From CBDHFN01 sp965262605 (GTDB lineage Bacteria; Pseudomonadota; Alphaproteobacteria; JASGCL01), in NCBI GenBank assembly GCA_965262605.1, contig CBDHFN010000003.1:1240001-1304000 (forward strand): a stretch of DNA of 64,000 nucleotides, in the 5' to 3' direction. The first letter of the stretch is position 1, and every line of letters starts with the position of its first letter. Under the pieces are notes generated by a model. That model was not told the DNA's origin. It saw only the letters and a program-made list of their open reading frames with translations, and made no database searches. Positions 25,708 to 35,455 of this stretch are shown in pieces. Position numbers and translations under genes: made by a program.

Positions 25708-26624
25708 TGACAAATAAACATTGGATTTTGCTTATTGCTCTTGGTGTAATTTGGGGCTTGTCATTTATTTTTAATAAAATATTATTGCCAAATTGGAGTA
25801 TTTGGACGATTGTTTTTATGCGATGTTTTTTTGGTTTTATATTTTTATATTCGGTTTTATTGATAACTAAAACTAAATTTAATATCAAAAACCATTGGAA
25901 ACACGGGATAATTATGGCTTTAACTAATAATGTCTTGCCTTTTGCGTTTATTGCATTGGGGCAAAAATCAATTGGTGCAGGCTTGGCTTCTATCATTAAT
26001 TCCACGACTCCAATTACTACTTTGGTGGTTATGTTATTATTCACGAACGAAGAAAAATTGACTATTAACAAGGTTTCTGGCATGGTTTTAGCCTTCATGG
26101 GCGTGATAACTTTAATTGGTTGGGAAATTTTATTTGGCAATATAAAATCGGCAATTGGTATGCTGGAAGTCTTCGGTGCGCCTTGCTGTTATGCGCTTAG
26201 CGGTATTTATATGCGCTTAAACTTAAAGCATATACCCGCAAAATCCATCGCTGCGACGCAATTATTTTGTTCTACATTAATTTTATTGGGATTAGTCTTG
26301 ATTTTTGACGATATTTCGACTTTTCAATCGCTTAGTTCGGATATATTATCGCGCGATTTCTTGATTTTCTTGATTTATGGCGGGGTTAGCACGGGTGTTG
26401 CTTATTTAATATTCTTTAAAATTTTAAGCGAGGCTGGCGCGGTTAATGCGGCTTTGGTTACCATGTTGGTGCCTGTTTGCGCGATTTTATTGGCGATAAT
26501 ATTCTTAAAAGAAAAATTTGAACCAAATCATATAAGCGGTATGGTGATTATCTTTACGGGCTTGCTAATATATGACGGCAAAATATTAAAACTTATCACT
26601 AAATCGTTAAAAAACAATGGCTAA
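25707..26624 (+). CDS. EamA/DMT-superfamily transporter
   Basis: 305 aa with ten predicted membrane helices in two EamA repeats. It starts HWILLIALGVIWGLSFIFNK and ends with LKEKFEPNHISGMVIIFTGLL, both typical of drug/metabolite transporters. Substrates range from amino acids to nucleosides and cannot be assigned. It is coupled to guaB by a one-base overlap and overlaps maf by 8 bases. Confidence 0.9.
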   Translation: MTNKHWILLIALGVIWGLSFIFNKILLPNWSIWTIVFMRCFFGFIFLYSVLLITKTKFNIKNHWKHGIIMALTNNVLPFAFIALGQKSIGAGLASIINSTTPITTLVVMLLFTNEEKLTINKVSGMVLAFMGVITLIGWEILFGNIKSAIGMLEVFGAPCCYALSGIYMRLNLKHIPAKSIAATQLFCSTLILLGLVLIFDDISTFQSLSSDILSRDFLIFLIYGGVSTGVAYLIFFKILSEAGAVNAALVTMLVPVCAILLAIIFLKEKFEPNHISGMVIIFTGLLIYDGKILKLITKSLKNNG

Positions 26625-27198
26625 AAACGAATTATTAAACTTTATTCTCGCATCTGCCTCACCCCGAAGGCGCGAGCTTTTATGGCAAATTGGCATTAAG
26701 AATTTTATTGTTCAGCCCGCCGATATTGATGAAACCATTCATAAAAATGAAAATCCAAGGCTTTATGTTGCAAGAGTTGCCCGTGAAAAAGCCTTAAAAA
26801 TATTTGATAATAATTTTGTTTTAGCCGCCGATACAATTGTCGTCAAAGGCAGGCGCATTTTGGATAAAACCGATGATATTAATATCGCCCGTAAGAATTT
26901 ATCGTTATTATCGGGGGGCAGGCACCGCGTTTATGGCGCAATTTGCCTTGTTTGTCCCGATGGGCGAGTCATTGAACGAATTGTGGAAACCCGTATCAAA
27001 TTTTCCAGAATTTCCGATTGCCAATTAAATGAATATCTTGCAAGCAATGAATGGCAGGGCAAAGCAGGTAGCTATGCTATTCAAGGTTTAGGCGGTAAAT
27101 TTGCGCAATGGATTAATGGTTCATACACAAATATCGTTGGCTTATCCTTACCCGAAGCGTATAATTGCCTTAAATCCGTTGGCTTGGTTTATTATTGA
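26617..27198 (+). CDS. maf: Maf-family nucleoside triphosphate pyrophosphatase
   Basis: 193 aa. ILASASPRRRELLWQIGI at the N-terminus, the ADTIVV motif (about 70-75), LSGGRHRVYGAI and GKAGSYAIQGLGG are the family hallmarks. Maf proteins hydrolyse non-canonical or modified nucleotides and have been linked to septum formation. It is the last gene of the guaB operon; the next 70 bp carry no gene before the RTX fragment. Confidence 0.95.
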   Translation: MAKNELLNFILASASPRRRELLWQIGIKNFIVQPADIDETIHKNENPRLYVARVAREKALKIFDNNFVLAADTIVVKGRRILDKTDDINIARKNLSLLSGGRHRVYGAICLVCPDGRVIERIVETRIKFSRISDCQLNEYLASNEWQGKAGSYAIQGLGGKFAQWINGSYTNIVGLSLPEAYNCLKSVGLVYY

Positions 27199-27208
27199 TA
27201 AATGACGC

Positions 27209-27889
27209 TTGCAATTCGTCTGTAATCAACCGAAGTGTGAACATTTGGGTTTTTTATATTTGCGGGGCTTAGTGGGCGATGTAGCCCTTGGCACAGCCGA
27301 AGTCGGCTATCGCATGAACAGCGTAACCGATGGTATAGAAATTCGCACTAATGATAATATTAAGGCTTTTATCACCACGAACGACCTTGCAGGTGTGCAT
27401 ATTAACGCGCAAATCGCGGGTTATGATGTGATTTACGGCGGGCGGGCGCATGACGATTTATCGGCGGGTGCAAGCAACACAAATTCTGTGATTTTATTGG
27501 GTGGCGAAGGCAACGATATAATCACGGGTGGCTTGGGCGATGATTATTTAATCGGCGATGCGGGCGCGGATATAATTAATGGTGGCGCGGGGCATGATGT
27601 AATATTCATGGATAAATCCGATAAAATCAATGGTGGTGAAATGTATGATGTCGCGATAGTCGCAAGCGCGGACGGCGTGGTGTTAAACATGGGCGCAACC
27701 AATATAGAAGCCTTTATTGGTAATATCGGCAATGATACTATCAACGCCAGCACGATGGTTAAGGGCGACACAGAATATACCGCAATTATCCAATCAAGCG
27801 AAGGCAAGGGCAAGCCCTTGACCCAATTATTTACTCATTTTTTATATGCAAATGACAATCAAATTGTAAGCCAGAAAATTTGCGCTTGA
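27209..27889 (+). pseudogene. Duplicated RTX fragment (pseudogene)
   Basis: Residues ~20-200 of this frame are almost identical to residues ~377-554 of the large RTX protein at 29156. The frame opens at TTG with no ribosome-binding site, lacks any N-terminal domain, and after the duplicated part switches to unrelated sequence (GKPLTQLFTHFLYAND) before stopping. It is therefore a non-functional partial copy rather than a gene. Confidence 0.75.
27272..27807 (+). repeat. 536-bp direct repeat, copy 1
   Basis: Matches 30284-30819 at a constant offset of 3012 bases with only a handful of substitutions and no gaps. It forms the core of the RTX pseudogene. Confidence 0.92.
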
Positions 27890-27927
27890 ATTTGGTTGAG
27901 TTGTTAGTATTTTTCAATAAAAGATAG

Positions 27928-27956
27928 TTGACAAGGATTATGAAATTTGATAATTT
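27928..27956 (+). promoter_or_regulatory. Promoter of the RTX-PLA2 operon
   Basis: Perfect TTGACA (27928-27933), 17-base spacer, TAATTT (27951-27956), 19 bases before the ATG of the beta-propeller gene. It probably also drives the large RTX gene, which starts 2 bases after that gene. Confidence 0.6.
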
Positions 27957-27974
27957 AAGATTATGAGAGGTTGA

Positions 27975-29153
27975 ATGAAATTTTTATTATCATGTATTGC
28001 AATTATAGCTTCGGGATTAATTCAATCGCCCGCGCACGCGTTTTTATTCGGGATATTTGAATCAAATACAAGGGCGATTTATATGGATTTTGTCGGTGAA
28101 ACTGATTATATTATTGTAAATTATTGTGAAGAATATAAGCTTGAAACGGACGCTAAAACAAAATGCGGCTTTGTGTTGCATAATCGCGTTAATCAAGCAA
28201 ATTTTCATTATGATGATATTCAAAAAGAGTATAGCGATACGCAATGGTTGCATCCAGCAGTTTCTGCCGATGGTAAAAAAATAGTTTTTGTTAACCGAAA
28301 AAGCGATATTAATCAAATAATTACCATGAATTTAGACGGCACGGATTATCAAATTGTTTTTGAAGAAACGGATTTTGTTTTTGCTAAACCTAGCTTTACT
28401 TTTGATGGGTATGATGTAGTTTTTTTATCTTGTGCACGAAGTTATTGTTTTGTGCCACCAAATTATACTGACACGGCAAATATTGGCGATTTTGGCTATA
28501 ATAAAATAAGTAAAATACAGCAAAGCATGAATTGGGATTATAATGCAATCGTAAATGGTGAGCATTTTGTAATTACTGGTTATGCAATGACATCTGCGTC
28601 CAAGGCAGTTTTCTTTAAATATTCTGATAATGAAATTTACATGACATTTCATGGTCAATATATGTTGCCATTTGAAAAAACAAGACAACAATCTTTAATC
28701 CCAATGGCTATTTCTCCTGATATATTTAGATTTAATTTTAATGAAATGTTAAAAAAACCAGCAAGATTGTATGATTTATCAAAATTCCCAACACATATTG
28801 GACGGATTCCGATGAGTTTTCCAACATTATTTACCATTAACCGAATGGGTGATGTGGCATTCTCTAAACTTTCATCAGGTGATAAATCAGGATTCAATCA
28901 GATTAACAAAAGTCCCAATAGTTATATTTTTAAATCCCAAAAAATAGACGATATCCAACTTAATTATGTCAGTAATTTATTTTTATCCAATAATGGCGAA
29001 TATTTAGCAACTTCATATTCTAATGATTTGGATATTCGTTATTATTCAAGAAAAATTATGATATTTGATTTGCAAAAAAAACAGAAGGTTGAATTTAATA
29101 ACAAATATTTAAACACAAAACAATATCCATCAATTAAACAATTTAGGAGTTAA
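27975..29153 (+). CDS. Secreted beta-propeller-like protein (TolB/PD40-type)
   Basis: 392 aa with a clear signal peptide (hydrophobic 4-17, cleavage after AHA at ~22). Two PD40-like blades are readable: HPAVSADGKKIVFVNRKSDI with QIITMNLDGT, then KPSFTFDGYDVVFLSC. Later blades are less regular, and a final one contains NLFLSNNGEYLATSYSND. The ribosome-binding site is GAGAGGTTGA. It lies 2 bases upstream of the RTX-phospholipase gene, so the two are co-expressed. It might act in the periplasm as a partner or inhibitor of that protein; this is inference only. Confidence 0.7.
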   Translation: MKFLLSCIAIIASGLIQSPAHAFLFGIFESNTRAIYMDFVGETDYIIVNYCEEYKLETDAKTKCGFVLHNRVNQANFHYDDIQKEYSDTQWLHPAVSADGKKIVFVNRKSDINQIITMNLDGTDYQIVFEETDFVFAKPSFTFDGYDVVFLSCARSYCFVPPNYTDTANIGDFGYNKISKIQQSMNWDYNAIVNGEHFVITGYAMTSASKAVFFKYSDNEIYMTFHGQYMLPFEKTRQQSLIPMAISPDIFRFNFNEMLKKPARLYDLSKFPTHIGRIPMSFPTLFTINRMGDVAFSKLSSGDKSGFNQINKSPNSYIFKSQKIDDIQLNYVSNLFLSNNGEYLATSYSNDLDIRYYSRKIMIFDLQKKQKVEFNNKYLNTKQYPSIKQFRS

Positions 29154-29155
29154 AT

Positions 29156-32100
29156 ATGGCTTGGGGTCTTGGAACAATTGCGTCAGTTTTGGGCTTAACA
29201 TATGGTAAATATGGCGGACAAAGCTATACAAATGGTGTAATAGATATTAAAGGCGAACAAATACCTGGGCAAGTAGACCCCATAGATGACCTTGATAAAA
29301 AATTTATGCATCATGATTTAAATTATCGTATATCGGATGTATTAAATTTACCGCATGAAAAGGTTTTGGCGGACGCAGAATTAGCGAATGAAATTAGCAA
29401 TATGAGTTTAGAAAAAAAAGGAATATTTGGAGTTTTAGCGGGTTTTGTTTTTGGATTTTTAACTGGGTTTCAAGAAAAAACACCAAGCTATGTTTCCCGT
29501 GCGTATAAAAATGGCGAAGAAGATTTAAATTATTTTGATAAAGTAGCTGAAAAGAATCTTGCAGAAAAAGAGAATCATCAAAGGCATGAAAGAACAACAA
29601 ATAATCCAGATCCTGAACCTGATCCAGAATATGGCGAAAGACCGGGTTATGGGCAATATGGCGGTAGAAATAGTTCAGTTGTGGACAATAATTCACAGGT
29701 TAATAATAACAATGACTCTGAGAATAATAGCAACCATGATGATTCTGATGGAAACTCAAATGGGCAACCATCTGGTGGGGGGAACGGCGATAATGATGGC
29801 TTCCCCATCATTCTTGATTTAAATTTTGATGGTAAGCTTGATATAGCGAAGTTGACTGATTCATCGGTATTTTTTGACCTTAAAAATGATGGGTTTAAAC
29901 ATAATATCGCATGGGTTGGTAAGAATGATGGGTTTTTAATTACTGATTTAGACGGCAACGGCAAGTTAAACCTAAGCGATGAGTTATTTATCGCCAATCA
30001 AACCAGCGATAATGACACGGATATGCAGGCTTTTGCAAAATTGTATGATTCCAATCATGATGGCAAATTTAACATCCAAGATTCAAAATTTAACCAAGTA
30101 TATATTTTTCAAGACATAAATCAAAATGGCGTGCAAGATGACGGCGAATTATTTTCATTAAATCAAAAAGGCATCACCGAAATTGACTTAACTTTAACCA
30201 CTAAAAACCAAGCAATTGACAATTCGGGGACAATAATAACCAACACGGCGAATTTCATCAAAACTGATGGCACAAGGGGATTGGTGGGCGATGTAGCCCT
30301 TGGCACAGCCGAAGTCGGCTATCGCATGAACAGCGTAACCGATGGTATAGAAATCCGCACTAATGATAATATTAAGGCTTTTATCGCCACGAACGACCTT
30401 GCGGGTGTGCATATTAACGCGCAAATCGCGGGTTATGATGTGATTTACGGCGGGCGGGCGCATGACGATTTATCGGCGGGGGCAAGCAACACAAATTCTG
30501 TGATTTTATTGGGTGGCGAAGGCAACGATATAATCACGGGTGGCTTGGGCGATGATTATTTAATCGGCGATGCGGGCGCGGATATAATTAATGGTGGCGC
30601 GGGGCATGATGTAATATTCATGGATAAATCCGATAAAATCAATGGTGGTGAAATGTATGATGTCGCGATAGTCGCAAGCGCGGACGGCGTGGTGTTAAAC
30701 ATGGGCGCAACCAATATAGAAGCCTTTATTGGTAATATCGGCAATGATACTATCAACGCCAGCACGATGGTTAAGGGCGACACAGAATATACCGCAATTA
30801 TCCAATCAAGCGAAGGCAACGATACAATAATCGGCAGTAATTACAATGATTTAATAGTTGCAGGCGCGGGTTACGATGTAATAAATGCAGGCGCAGGCGA
30901 TGATGTCTTGGTCGTGGATACGAACGATAATTTTCAAGGGGGCGATGGGTTTGACACGATATATTTAAGCGGCAATGGCGATTTAAATATGAATATATCT
31001 AATTATGGTATAGAAATACTCTATTCCGGTGATGGCAATGATATTTTAAGCACGAATAATGACAAATGGGCGGCAATATTTGGTGGTGGTGGCAATGATG
31101 CTATCAATGGCGGTTGGGGCAATGATGATTTAGCAGGCGACAAAGGCAATGATATATTAAATGGTGGTTATGGTTCGGATAGTTATTATTTCAGCCGTGG
31201 CGATGGTCAAGATATTATCAAAGATGAATATATTGACAAAGGCAGTTATTACCAATGGCAACAACAAACTATTGGAAGTGGAGAAAATCAACGGGTAGAA
31301 TGGTTTCAAGTGCGCGTGGATTACAGCAATGATATTGCCGCGGGCGATAGTGATATAATAAAATTTGGTGCCGATATAAAGCTTACGGATTTATCGGTAA
31401 AATGGGTTGGCAATGATTTAGTTATTGGTATTAACGAGGTTGGCAAAAATTTTGATGCTTTAAGCGATAAAATCACCATTAAAAACATGAATGCGCAAAA
31501 TCGCCAAATTGAATATATGCAATTTGCTGATGGCACGAAATTAAACCTAAATGGTGCATTATTGGCAAATGGCGTGCTAAATAATGGCGCAATAGTTGAT
31601 TTTAGCAAAAATGGCGCAAATAATTATATTGGCACGATTTATAATGATATTTTGGGTAATGGCGAATTAAGCGGCACCATGCAAGGTGGCGCGGGCGATG
31701 ATATTTTTTTGGCGTCTGGTGGCGCAGACAGAATGATTGGGGGCGCGGGCAATGATGGCGTGAATTATGGTAATTCAGCAATTGGTATCAGAGTCAATTT
31801 CCAAAGCAATATCGGCACGGATAATGATGATATTGCTTCAACAACCAGTTATGCCTTGGGCGATAGTTACGATGGGATTGAAAATATCAGCGCAACGCGG
31901 TATGATGATATTATTTTGGGTAATGGCGCCGTCAATAATATTTTCGCAAGCGATGGTAATGACTTGTTAGAAGGGGGCGCGGGCGCGGATGTGCTTAATG
32001 GTGGTGCAGGTTATGATGCCGTGATTTTTGCCAGCGCAACTTCGGCAATTAAGGTGGATTTAGCCAATATGGGCTTAAATATCGGCGATGCGTCGGGCGA

Positions 32101-35100
32101 TGTATTTCAAGAAATTGAAGCCGTTTATGGAAGTAAATTTAATGATAGCTTGTATGGTGATGCGCAAAATAACGATATGCGCGGATTTGATGGTAATGAT
32201 GTGATTGAAACCCGCGCGGGTAATGATAAATTAAATGGGGGCGCGGGTAATGATTCGTTGCGCGGTGGCTTGGGTGATGATGTTTATTTCTTAAATCGTG
32301 GTGATGGTATTGATAATATTGAAGATAATGGCACAGCACTTGAAACCCGTTATCGCACCGAAAATTACAATTATACGACAACGGAAACATATTATGTAAA
32401 TAGAGGCGAGGGTAGCGGTTGGGTAACGCGCAATGTCGTAAAATCAGCAACCCGCGAAGTCGCTTATCAAGTGGCAGTTGACACAGATGCAGGGCAAGAC
32501 AGCATTAAATTCGGCGATAATATTAAAATTCAAGATGTGTATTTGGAATTAACCAATGGTGGCACAAAATTATCGGTCGGAATCGTTAATGATGCAAGCT
32601 TTATTGTGAATAATTGGCAAAATACCAAACAAAAAATTGAATTTATTGAATTTAATGATGGCACTAAATTTAATATTCAAGCGATTTTAAATAAACAATC
32701 TTCGGGTAAAATAATGCTTAGCGCGGTAATTGGCGCGTTAGATGATACTATCAGAGGCACAGCAGGTAATGATATTATTGTCGGTGGTGGCGCGGTTGAT
32801 ATTATTTATGGCGGGGCGGGTGATGATAAATTATTCGGGGGCGCGGGCAATGATAGGTTATTCGGCGAAGATGGTAACGATGTCTTAGAAGGAGGCACAG
32901 GCGCGGATTATATTGATGGAGGTAATGGGAATGATACGGCAAGCTATGAATCTTCGGGGCAGGGGGTTGAAGTTTCGTTGCTAACAGGGCTAGGCAAAGG
33001 GGGCGATGCCGAGGGCGATATTTTAACAAATATTGAAAATCTGGTTGGGTCAAAAGCCAATGATAAATTAACGGGAAATAGCTTGGCAAATAGTATTTTG
33101 GCGGGTTTGGGTAATGATTATCTTGATGGTGGGGCGGGAAATGATTATCTTGATGGTGGTCAAGGTAATGATGAGCTTATTGGTGGCACGGGCGCAGATA
33201 CGCTTATCGGTGGTGATGGCAATGATACAGCTTCGTATAAAAATTCCAGCGCAGGCGTTAGCGTGTCGCTTGAATCCGGGCGCGGGTATGGTGGCGATGC
33301 CGAAGGTGATGTGCTAATTGGTATTGAAAATCTTACGGGGTCGCAATTAAACGATACACTAAACGGCGATGCACAAAATAATATCCTTGATGGGCAAGCG
33401 GGTATTGATAAATTAGTCGCAGGCATCGGCGATGATAGTATTTTTGGGGGCGCAGGTAGCGATTCCATGGAAGGCGGCGTAGGGAATGATTTATATATAT
33501 TTAGCCGTGGTGATGCCAATGAAACCATATTTGATTATTATCAAACACTTGAAAATAAAACAAGAAGCGAGGCTTATTCTGTTTTGGTAAATAACCGAAT
33601 TTCTTATCACCAAGGCGAAGGTGAATATCTTTATGTTGATAATTATGTTTGGCAAACGGCTTATCGCAATGTCAATTATCAAGAATGGGTTGAACAAGAT
33701 GCGGGAATTGATACCATGCAATTTGGCGCGGGCATTACAACCGCTGATGTTTTGGTTATGCAATCAGGGGGCGATTTAATCATTGGCATTAAAGATGTCA
33801 ACAACCCCAATCTTAACGCAAGCCAAGTTAGCGATAAAATAACTTTAAAAGAATGGTTTAGCGATTCCAAAAACCGCGTGGAATATCTGCAATTCGCTGA
33901 TGGCACAAAAATGGGAGTTGGCGAAATTATTGGATTTTTCACAACCCAAAGCAATGATAATATTACTTGGCAACAAACTTATCTAAATATCAATGGCTTT
34001 GCGGGTAATGATACGATAACTTCGGGGGAATATAACGATATTTTAAATGGCGGTGATGGCAATGATGCTTTAATAACGAATGGTGGTGATGATATTTTAA
34101 TGGGTGGCAAAGGCAATGATAGCTTAAATGGTGGCGCGGGCAATGATACTTATTATCTTAACGCGGGTGATGGTGTTGATATTGTTTATGACACAAGCGG
34201 GGTTAATAAATTTGTGCTTGATGCTTATTATAAAAACGCTTATATGTTATTGCAATCAAGTAATTTGCAAGTATTTTATGGTAATAATGATTCATTCACC
34301 ATTCAAAATTATTTGGCAAACCGAAATAATACGCAATTTCAATATAGCGATGGCGCACAAATAAGCGAAATATTGTCGGTGTTGGGCACTGCTAATTCAG
34401 AAAGCCTTAATGGCACAATTTATGATGATTATTTAGTGGCAGGCGCGGGCAATGATACAATTAATGGCGGGTCAGGCAAAGATACATATCGTTTTAATTA
34501 TGGCGATGGCACGGATATTATTTATGATTTTTATCAAACTTTGGAAACTTTTACCAAAAGCGAAGCTTATACATATCAAGTTGCAAATAACCGATGGATT
34601 GCAAGAGGTGAAGGTGAGGGTTATTATCAAACTTATTATACGAATCAAACCGCATACCGCAATGTTAATTATCAACAATGGATAGAACAAGACGGTGGGC
34701 AAGATACTATCATGTTTGGCGCAGATATAACGCGCGATAAATTGCGGGGCTATCAGCAAGCAAATTGCGACTTGGTTATTAAAGTTCTTAATGCAAATGG
34801 CGCAGAAACCAGCGACCAAATTACCTTAAAAGAATGGTTTAGCGATTCCAAAAATCGCATTGAATTTGTTCAATTTTCTGATGGCACAAAAATTAATGCT
34901 TCGGGATTATATAATTCGTTGGCAAGCAATAATAATGATAATTTATATTGGGTTGATTCTTCGGCAAACCTGCATGGCTTTGGGGGCAATGACACAATTA
35001 CCACGGGGGGATATGATGATATTATTCGCGGTGGCACAGGCAACGATATTATTACAGCGGGCGCGGGCAATGATAGTATTTATTTTGGCAAAGGCGATGG

Positions 35101-35446
35101 TCAAGATTTAATTAAAAATACGGGCATTGATGCGCAATCAACCGATAAAATTATCTTTGATGCGAATATTGATAAAAATAATTTATGGTTTTGGCAATCG
35201 GGCAATAACTTAACAATTGGTATATCACAAAATAATGATAAAATTACCCTTGAAAATTGGTATTCGGCGGGGGTTAATGCCCAAGTTGATGAATTTGTGC
35301 TTAATGATGGATTGAAAATTACGAAATCCGAAGTGCAAAATTTAGTGGTTGCCATGAATCAATATCACGGCACAATTAATGATGCGCAAAACCTTAATGC
35401 GAATGATGCGTTAAAAGTGATTATCAATAATTCTTGGCATTTGTGA
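29156..35446 (+). CDS. Giant RTX protein with N-terminal phospholipase A2-like domain
   Basis: 2096 aa. Residues 16-57 resemble secreted phospholipase A2: calcium loop YGKYGG (16-21), then PIDDLDKKFMHHDLNY with the His53-Asp54 dyad, and a possible second Asp (73, in ADAELA). The disulfide cysteines are missing. A hydrophobic helix (about 88-104) and an Asn/Gly-rich linker (130-215) follow. EF-hand/dockerin-like loops come next (DLNFDGKLD, DLDGNGKLN, DSNHDGKFN, DINQNGVQD; about 220-333). The rest is RTX nonapeptide blocks alternating with HCBP-like modules. There is no signal peptide, so type I secretion is likely. Possible roles are a secreted lipase, toxin or adhesin. Confidence 0.85.
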   Translation: MAWGLGTIASVLGLTYGKYGGQSYTNGVIDIKGEQIPGQVDPIDDLDKKFMHHDLNYRISDVLNLPHEKVLADAELANEISNMSLEKKGIFGVLAGFVFGFLTGFQEKTPSYVSRAYKNGEEDLNYFDKVAEKNLAEKENHQRHERTTNNPDPEPDPEYGERPGYGQYGGRNSSVVDNNSQVNNNNDSENNSNHDDSDGNSNGQPSGGGNGDNDGFPIILDLNFDGKLDIAKLTDSSVFFDLKNDGFKHNIAWVGKNDGFLITDLDGNGKLNLSDELFIANQTSDNDTDMQAFAKLYDSNHDGKFNIQDSKFNQVYIFQDINQNGVQDDGELFSLNQKGITEIDLTLTTKNQAIDNSGTIITNTANFIKTDGTRGLVGDVALGTAEVGYRMNSVTDGIEIRTNDNIKAFIATNDLAGVHINAQIAGYDVIYGGRAHDDLSAGASNTNSVILLGGEGNDIITGGLGDDYLIGDAGADIINGGAGHDVIFMDKSDKINGGEMYDVAIVASADGVVLNMGATNIEAFIGNIGNDTINASTMVKGDTEYTAIIQSSEGNDTIIGSNYNDLIVAGAGYDVINAGAGDDVLVVDTNDNFQGGDGFDTIYLSGNGDLNMNISNYGIEILYSGDGNDILSTNNDKWAAIFGGGGNDAINGGWGNDDLAGDKGNDILNGGYGSDSYYFSRGDGQDIIKDEYIDKGSYYQWQQQTIGSGENQRVEWFQVRVDYSNDIAAGDSDIIKFGADIKLTDLSVKWVGNDLVIGINEVGKNFDALSDKITIKNMNAQNRQIEYMQFADGTKLNLNGALLANGVLNNGAIVDFSKNGANNYIGTIYNDILGNGELSGTMQGGAGDDIFLASGGADRMIGGAGNDGVNYGNSAIGIRVNFQSNIGTDNDDIASTTSYALGDSYDGIENISATRYDDIILGNGAVNNIFASDGNDLLEGGAGADVLNGGAGYDAVIFASATSAIKVDLANMGLNIGDASGDVFQEIEAVYGSKFNDSLYGDAQNNDMRGFDGNDVIETRAGNDKLNGGAGNDSLRGGLGDDVYFLNRGDGIDNIEDNGTALETRYRTENYNYTTTETYYVNRGEGSGWVTRNVVKSATREVAYQVAVDTDAGQDSIKFGDNIKIQDVYLELTNGGTKLSVGIVNDASFIVNNWQNTKQKIEFIEFNDGTKFNIQAILNKQSSGKIMLSAVIGALDDTIRGTAGNDIIVGGGAVDIIYGGAGDDKLFGGAGNDRLFGEDGNDVLEGGTGADYIDGGNGNDTASYESSGQGVEVSLLTGLGKGGDAEGDILTNIENLVGSKANDKLTGNSLANSILAGLGNDYLDGGAGNDYLDGGQGNDELIGGTGADTLIGGDGNDTASYKNSSAGVSVSLESGRGYGGDAEGDVLIGIENLTGSQLNDTLNGDAQNNILDGQAGIDKLVAGIGDDSIFGGAGSDSMEGGVGNDLYIFSRGDANETIFDYYQTLENKTRSEAYSVLVNNRISYHQGEGEYLYVDNYVWQTAYRNVNYQEWVEQDAGIDTMQFGAGITTADVLVMQSGGDLIIGIKDVNNPNLNASQVSDKITLKEWFSDSKNRVEYLQFADGTKMGVGEIIGFFTTQSNDNITWQQTYLNINGFAGNDTITSGEYNDILNGGDGNDALITNGGDDILMGGKGNDSLNGGAGNDTYYLNAGDGVDIVYDTSGVNKFVLDAYYKNAYMLLQSSNLQVFYGNNDSFTIQNYLANRNNTQFQYSDGAQISEILSVLGTANSESLNGTIYDDYLVAGAGNDTINGGSGKDTYRFNYGDGTDIIYDFYQTLETFTKSEAYTYQVANNRWIARGEGEGYYQTYYTNQTAYRNVNYQQWIEQDGGQDTIMFGADITRDKLRGYQQANCDLVIKVLNANGAETSDQITLKEWFSDSKNRIEFVQFSDGTKINASGLYNSLASNNNDNLYWVDSSANLHGFGGNDTITTGGYDDIIRGGTGNDIITAGAGNDSIYFGKGDGQDLIKNTGIDAQSTDKIIFDANIDKNNLWFWQSGNNLTIGISQNNDKITLENWYSAGVNAQVDEFVLNDGLKITKSEVQNLVVAMNQYHGTINDAQNLNANDALKVIINNSWHL
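30284..30819 (+). repeat. 536-bp direct repeat, copy 2
   Basis: Internal part of the giant RTX gene (residues ~377-554) that is duplicated upstream at 27272-27807. Recombination between the copies would delete the beta-propeller gene and the phospholipase-like N-terminus. Confidence 0.92.
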
Positions 35447-35455
35447 TTTTTAAAT

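Noticed and set aside
29559..29822. Several 60-120-codon frames on both strands within the giant RTX gene (example given)
   Set aside because: They follow from its repeats in other frames; none has a ribosome-binding site or plausible protein features.
30800..35300. Short regular repeats as a CRISPR array
   Set aside because: The repeats encode glycine/aspartate RTX nonapeptides in one long reading frame, with no constant repeat-spacer pattern.
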